From NCBI GenBank assembly GCA_023386255.1, contig JAEWKB010000202.1, forward strand, positions 1 to 7,413: 7,413 nucleotides of DNA, read 5' to 3'. Under the pieces are notes generated by a model, which had not been told where the DNA came from, did not search any database, and worked only from the letters and a program-made list of their open reading frames with translations. How positions within the stretch are numbered: the first letter of the stretch is position 1; each line of letters opens with the position of its first letter. Of this stretch, positions 5,284 to 7,413 are shown piece after piece. The stretch is from Bacteroidota bacterium. Its GTDB lineage: Bacteria > Bacteroidota > Bacteroidia > Flavobacteriales > Flavobacteriaceae. The position numbers and the translations under genes were made by a program.

Positions 5284-7413
5284 ATGCAGCAGGAACACGT
5301 TTATAATGAGTCCAAGGGCTTTAACCTGAAAGAGAACATTTTCAAGTACCTGTCTTATTGGTACTGGTTTGTTTTAGGGACTCTGGCTTGCCTTACCCTT
5401 GCCTATACATACCTGCGCTATACTATTCCGCAATACAGTGCTACAGCTACTATTCTTGTAAAAGATGATAAAAAAGGAGGCATGGTGGCAGAACTCGCTT
5501 CGCTTGGAGAGATGGACATGCTAAGCAAGGTTAAGAATACAGTTGATAATGAAATTGAGATTATAAAATCGCGAAGCATAGTCGAGTCTGCTGTCCGGGA
5601 TTTGGAACTTAATATAAAATACACCAGCGAGGGTATGGTTAAAACACTGGATCTTTATAAAGCCAGCCCTATTAAAATAATATTTCCCAATCAGGATAAG
5701 CTTACTTCAAATGTAACGTATAAGGTTGAGTCAACAGGCGGTAATGATTTTACGGTTTACACTGCCAAGGATGTAGCCATTGGTAAATATAATTTTGGAC
5801 AACAGATAAAGGTTGGAAAAAATTCGTTCACCATTATTAATCATTCCGGCAATAATGATCCCTTTAACGTTACAGTAATTGTACAGCCGATTCGCTCAGT
5901 AGCCATGGGCTTTAAAGGCCGTTTGGGGGTTACACTGGTAGGCGAACGAACAAGTGTTGTACAGCTGAGCATTGTAGATCCTGTTAAAGAAAGGGCTGAA
6001 GATTTTCTTAATAAGGTAATTAATAATTACAATGATGACGCCGTTAAAGACAAGAACCTTATTTTTGAAAACACGAAGGATTTTATAGATGAACGCCTTG
6101 ACTCTATTGGAATAGAACTTGGTGATGTAGAAAAAACCGCCGAAACCTATAAGAAAAGAAATGCGCTGACTGATCTTACCGCACAGGGTGGGATTTTTCT
6201 GGAGAATGCTACCGAATTTGAAAAGGAGCTTGTAGAAACTGAAACGCAAATTAAAGTGGTTCAGTCGCTAAGGAGGTATGTAGAGTCAAATACAGAACAG
6301 CTTATACCTGCTAATGTGCTTACGTCAACATCTACTGATGCCAACAGCGCTCCTTCGCTTATTGAGCAGTATAATACGCTGGTACTTGCAAAGGACAGGC
6401 TTTCTGTTAAAGCAGGGCCTAAAAGCCCGGCGATGCAAAAACTCAGGAACCAAATCAGTTCATTGCGTGATAATATTTTATCAAGTCTTGACAGGATGCT
6501 TGCGGGCCTTAATATAAAACGCCGTGACCTGGAGGCACAGCAGAGCAGGCTTTCAGGACAGATTTCCGAAATACCAAGGCAGGAGCGGGAGTTTAAAGGT
6601 ATAGCAAGGCAGCAGCAGATTAAAGAAGCATTGTTTGTCTTCCTGTTGCAAAAACGTGAAGAGACTGCCATATCACTGGCTTCTACTGCTCCTAACGCTA
6701 AAATTATAGACCCTGCGCAGGCTTCCAACAGCCCTGTATCGCCAAAAAGGAACATCATTTACCTTGTGGCACTCTTCCTGGGTTGTGCCATACCTTTTGC
6801 CATAATTTATATTAGGGAACTTCTGGATACTAAAATTCATTCAGCAGCCGACCTTAACAGTCTTGGCATACCATTTTTGGGAGATGTGCCGCGAGCGGAA
6901 GAGAATAATCAGGTTATTACTATTAACAGCAGGTCAAGTACCGCCGAATCGTTAAGGATTATACGCACCAATATTGATTTTATGTTGACGCAGGTGCCTG
7001 AAGGTGTTGCTAAAACAATTTTTGTAACATCAACCATACCAAGGGAAGGTAAAACATTTATTTCTGTTAACCTTGCCTCGACAATTGCGCTTGCAGGCAA
7101 AAAGGTGCTCCTTATGGCAATGGATATACGAAATCCTAAGCTTGACGAGTACATTCCAATACCGTCTAAAGGATTAAGTAATTATTTGTCATCTAATACT
7201 ACAACTTACCAGGATTATATCATAAAGCTTGATGGTTTTGATGATATGTATGTAATGCCGCCGGGTATAATACCGCCTAATCCTGCAGAACTGTTAATGC
7301 ATCCTAAGGTGGAAGAGTTATTTGAGGCACTAAAAACTGAATACGATTATATTGTGGTTGATACTGCCCCGGTAAGTTTGGTGACTGATACAATTATTAT
7401 TGCCAAATTTGCA
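5284..7413 (+). CDS. Wzc-type polysaccharide co-polymerase with BY-kinase domain (3'-truncated by window edge)
   Basis: The frame from ATG 5284 stays open to the last base, giving 710 residues; family proteins run to roughly 800, so the C-terminus, including any tyrosine-rich tail, is missing. Order of parts: cytoplasmic N-terminus, TM1 (about 26-46), Wzz-type chain-length domain (from IPQYSATATILVKDD, 48-62), a long periplasmic region with coiled-coil-like stretches (about 262-345 and 380-435), the GNVR motif EIPRQEREFKGIARQQQIKE (429-448), a proline-containing PVSPKR (484-489), and TM2 (about 490-510). The cytoplasmic kinase has the EX2RX2R oligomerisation motif (E555, R558, R561), Walker A STIPREGKT (583-591), Walker A' LLMAMDIR (609-616) and Walker B YIVVDTAP (689-696). 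The first Walker A' Asp is Ala612. Such proteins set polymer length and control export by cycles of tyrosine autophosphorylation. The gene lies 9 bases after the Wza-family gene and is almost certainly co-expressed with it. Confidence 0.95.
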   Translation, partial: MQQEHVYNESKGFNLKENIFKYLSYWYWFVLGTLACLTLAYTYLRYTIPQYSATATILVKDDKKGGMVAELASLGEMDMLSKVKNTVDNEIEIIKSRSIVESAVRDLELNIKYTSEGMVKTLDLYKASPIKIIFPNQDKLTSNVTYKVESTGGNDFTVYTAKDVAIGKYNFGQQIKVGKNSFTIINHSGNNDPFNVTVIVQPIRSVAMGFKGRLGVTLVGERTSVVQLSIVDPVKERAEDFLNKVINNYNDDAVKDKNLIFENTKDFIDERLDSIGIELGDVEKTAETYKKRNALTDLTAQGGIFLENATEFEKELVETETQIKVVQSLRRYVESNTEQLIPANVLTSTSTDANSAPSLIEQYNTLVLAKDRLSVKAGPKSPAMQKLRNQISSLRDNILSSLDRMLAGLNIKRRDLEAQQSRLSGQISEIPRQEREFKGIARQQQIKEALFVFLLQKREETAISLASTAPNAKIIDPAQASNSPVSPKRNIIYLVALFLGCAIPFAIIYIRELLDTKIHSAADLNSLGIPFLGDVPRAEENNQVITINSRSSTAESLRIIRTNIDFMLTQVPEGVAKTIFVTSTIPREGKTFISVNLASTIALAGKKVLLMAMDIRNPKLDEYIPIPSKGLSNYLSSNTTTYQDYIIKLDGFDDMYVMPPGIIPPNPAELLMHPKVEELFEALKTEYDYIVVDTAPVSLVTDTIIIAKFA

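Noticed and set aside
5476..5484. GGAGGCATG inside the Wzc-type gene as an internal start
   Set aside because: Spacing to the ATG is far too short, and starting there would remove TM1 and part of the chain-length domain.
6271..6283. AGGAGGTATG, a Shine-Dalgarno-like site followed by ATG
   Set aside because: The ATG is immediately followed by TAG, and the site is inside the Wzc-type frame (Arg-Arg-Tyr-Val).
6261..6758. A 165-codon open frame on the minus strand
   Set aside because: It lies fully antisense to the Wzc-type gene, whose + frame shows the conserved GNVR motif and coiled-coil region here. The antisense protein has no recognisable motif and is Ser/Leu/Cys-rich, as expected of a shadow frame.

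Overview
The window looks like part of a surface-polysaccharide (capsule or exopolysaccharide) locus from a Bacteroidota bacterium, most likely a Flavobacteriaceae member. This rests on the moderately AT-rich sequence, weak or absent Shine-Dalgarno sites before the genes, TAnnTTTG-type promoter elements just upstream of two start codons, and protein motifs typical of that phylum. All six genes are on the + strand and nearly all the sequence is coding. There are no RNA genes, insertion sequences, CRISPR arrays or long repeats that I can see.

Layout. Bases 1-593 are the 3' part of a UDP-glucuronate 4-epimerase-like SDR gene that starts before the window. Bases 614-1171 encode a small PglC-type initiating sugar-phosphate transferase with a TTG start. 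Bases 1247-2386 encode a PglE-like PLP-dependent nucleotide-sugar aminotransferase. Bases 2466-4460 encode a membrane-anchored PglF/CapD-type UDP-GlcNAc 4,6-dehydratase. Bases 4498-5274 encode a Wza-family outer-membrane export lipoprotein. From 5284 to the last base runs an open, unfinished reading frame for a Wzc-type co-polymerase with a fused BY-kinase (tyrosine autokinase) domain. The gaps are short (20, 75, 79, 37 and 9 bases), so no stretch above 300 bases lacks a gene.

How the genes fit together (inference from families). The dehydratase makes a UDP-4-keto-6-deoxy sugar from UDP-GlcNAc, and the aminotransferase converts it to a UDP-4-amino sugar. The small transferase then loads a sugar phosphate of this class onto undecaprenyl phosphate to start the repeat unit. 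The epimerase would supply UDP-galacturonate as another building block. The Wza/Wzc pair controls chain length and exports the finished polymer across the envelope. A PglD-like acetyltransferase, needed to finish UDP-di-N-acetylbacillosamine, is not among the visible genes.

I found no unprecedented system. The points most worth a second look are the altered Walker A' motif of the kinase (Ala in place of the first Asp), the missing acetyltransferase, a promoter-like element almost touching the start of the export lipoprotein gene, and unresolved starts for two genes.
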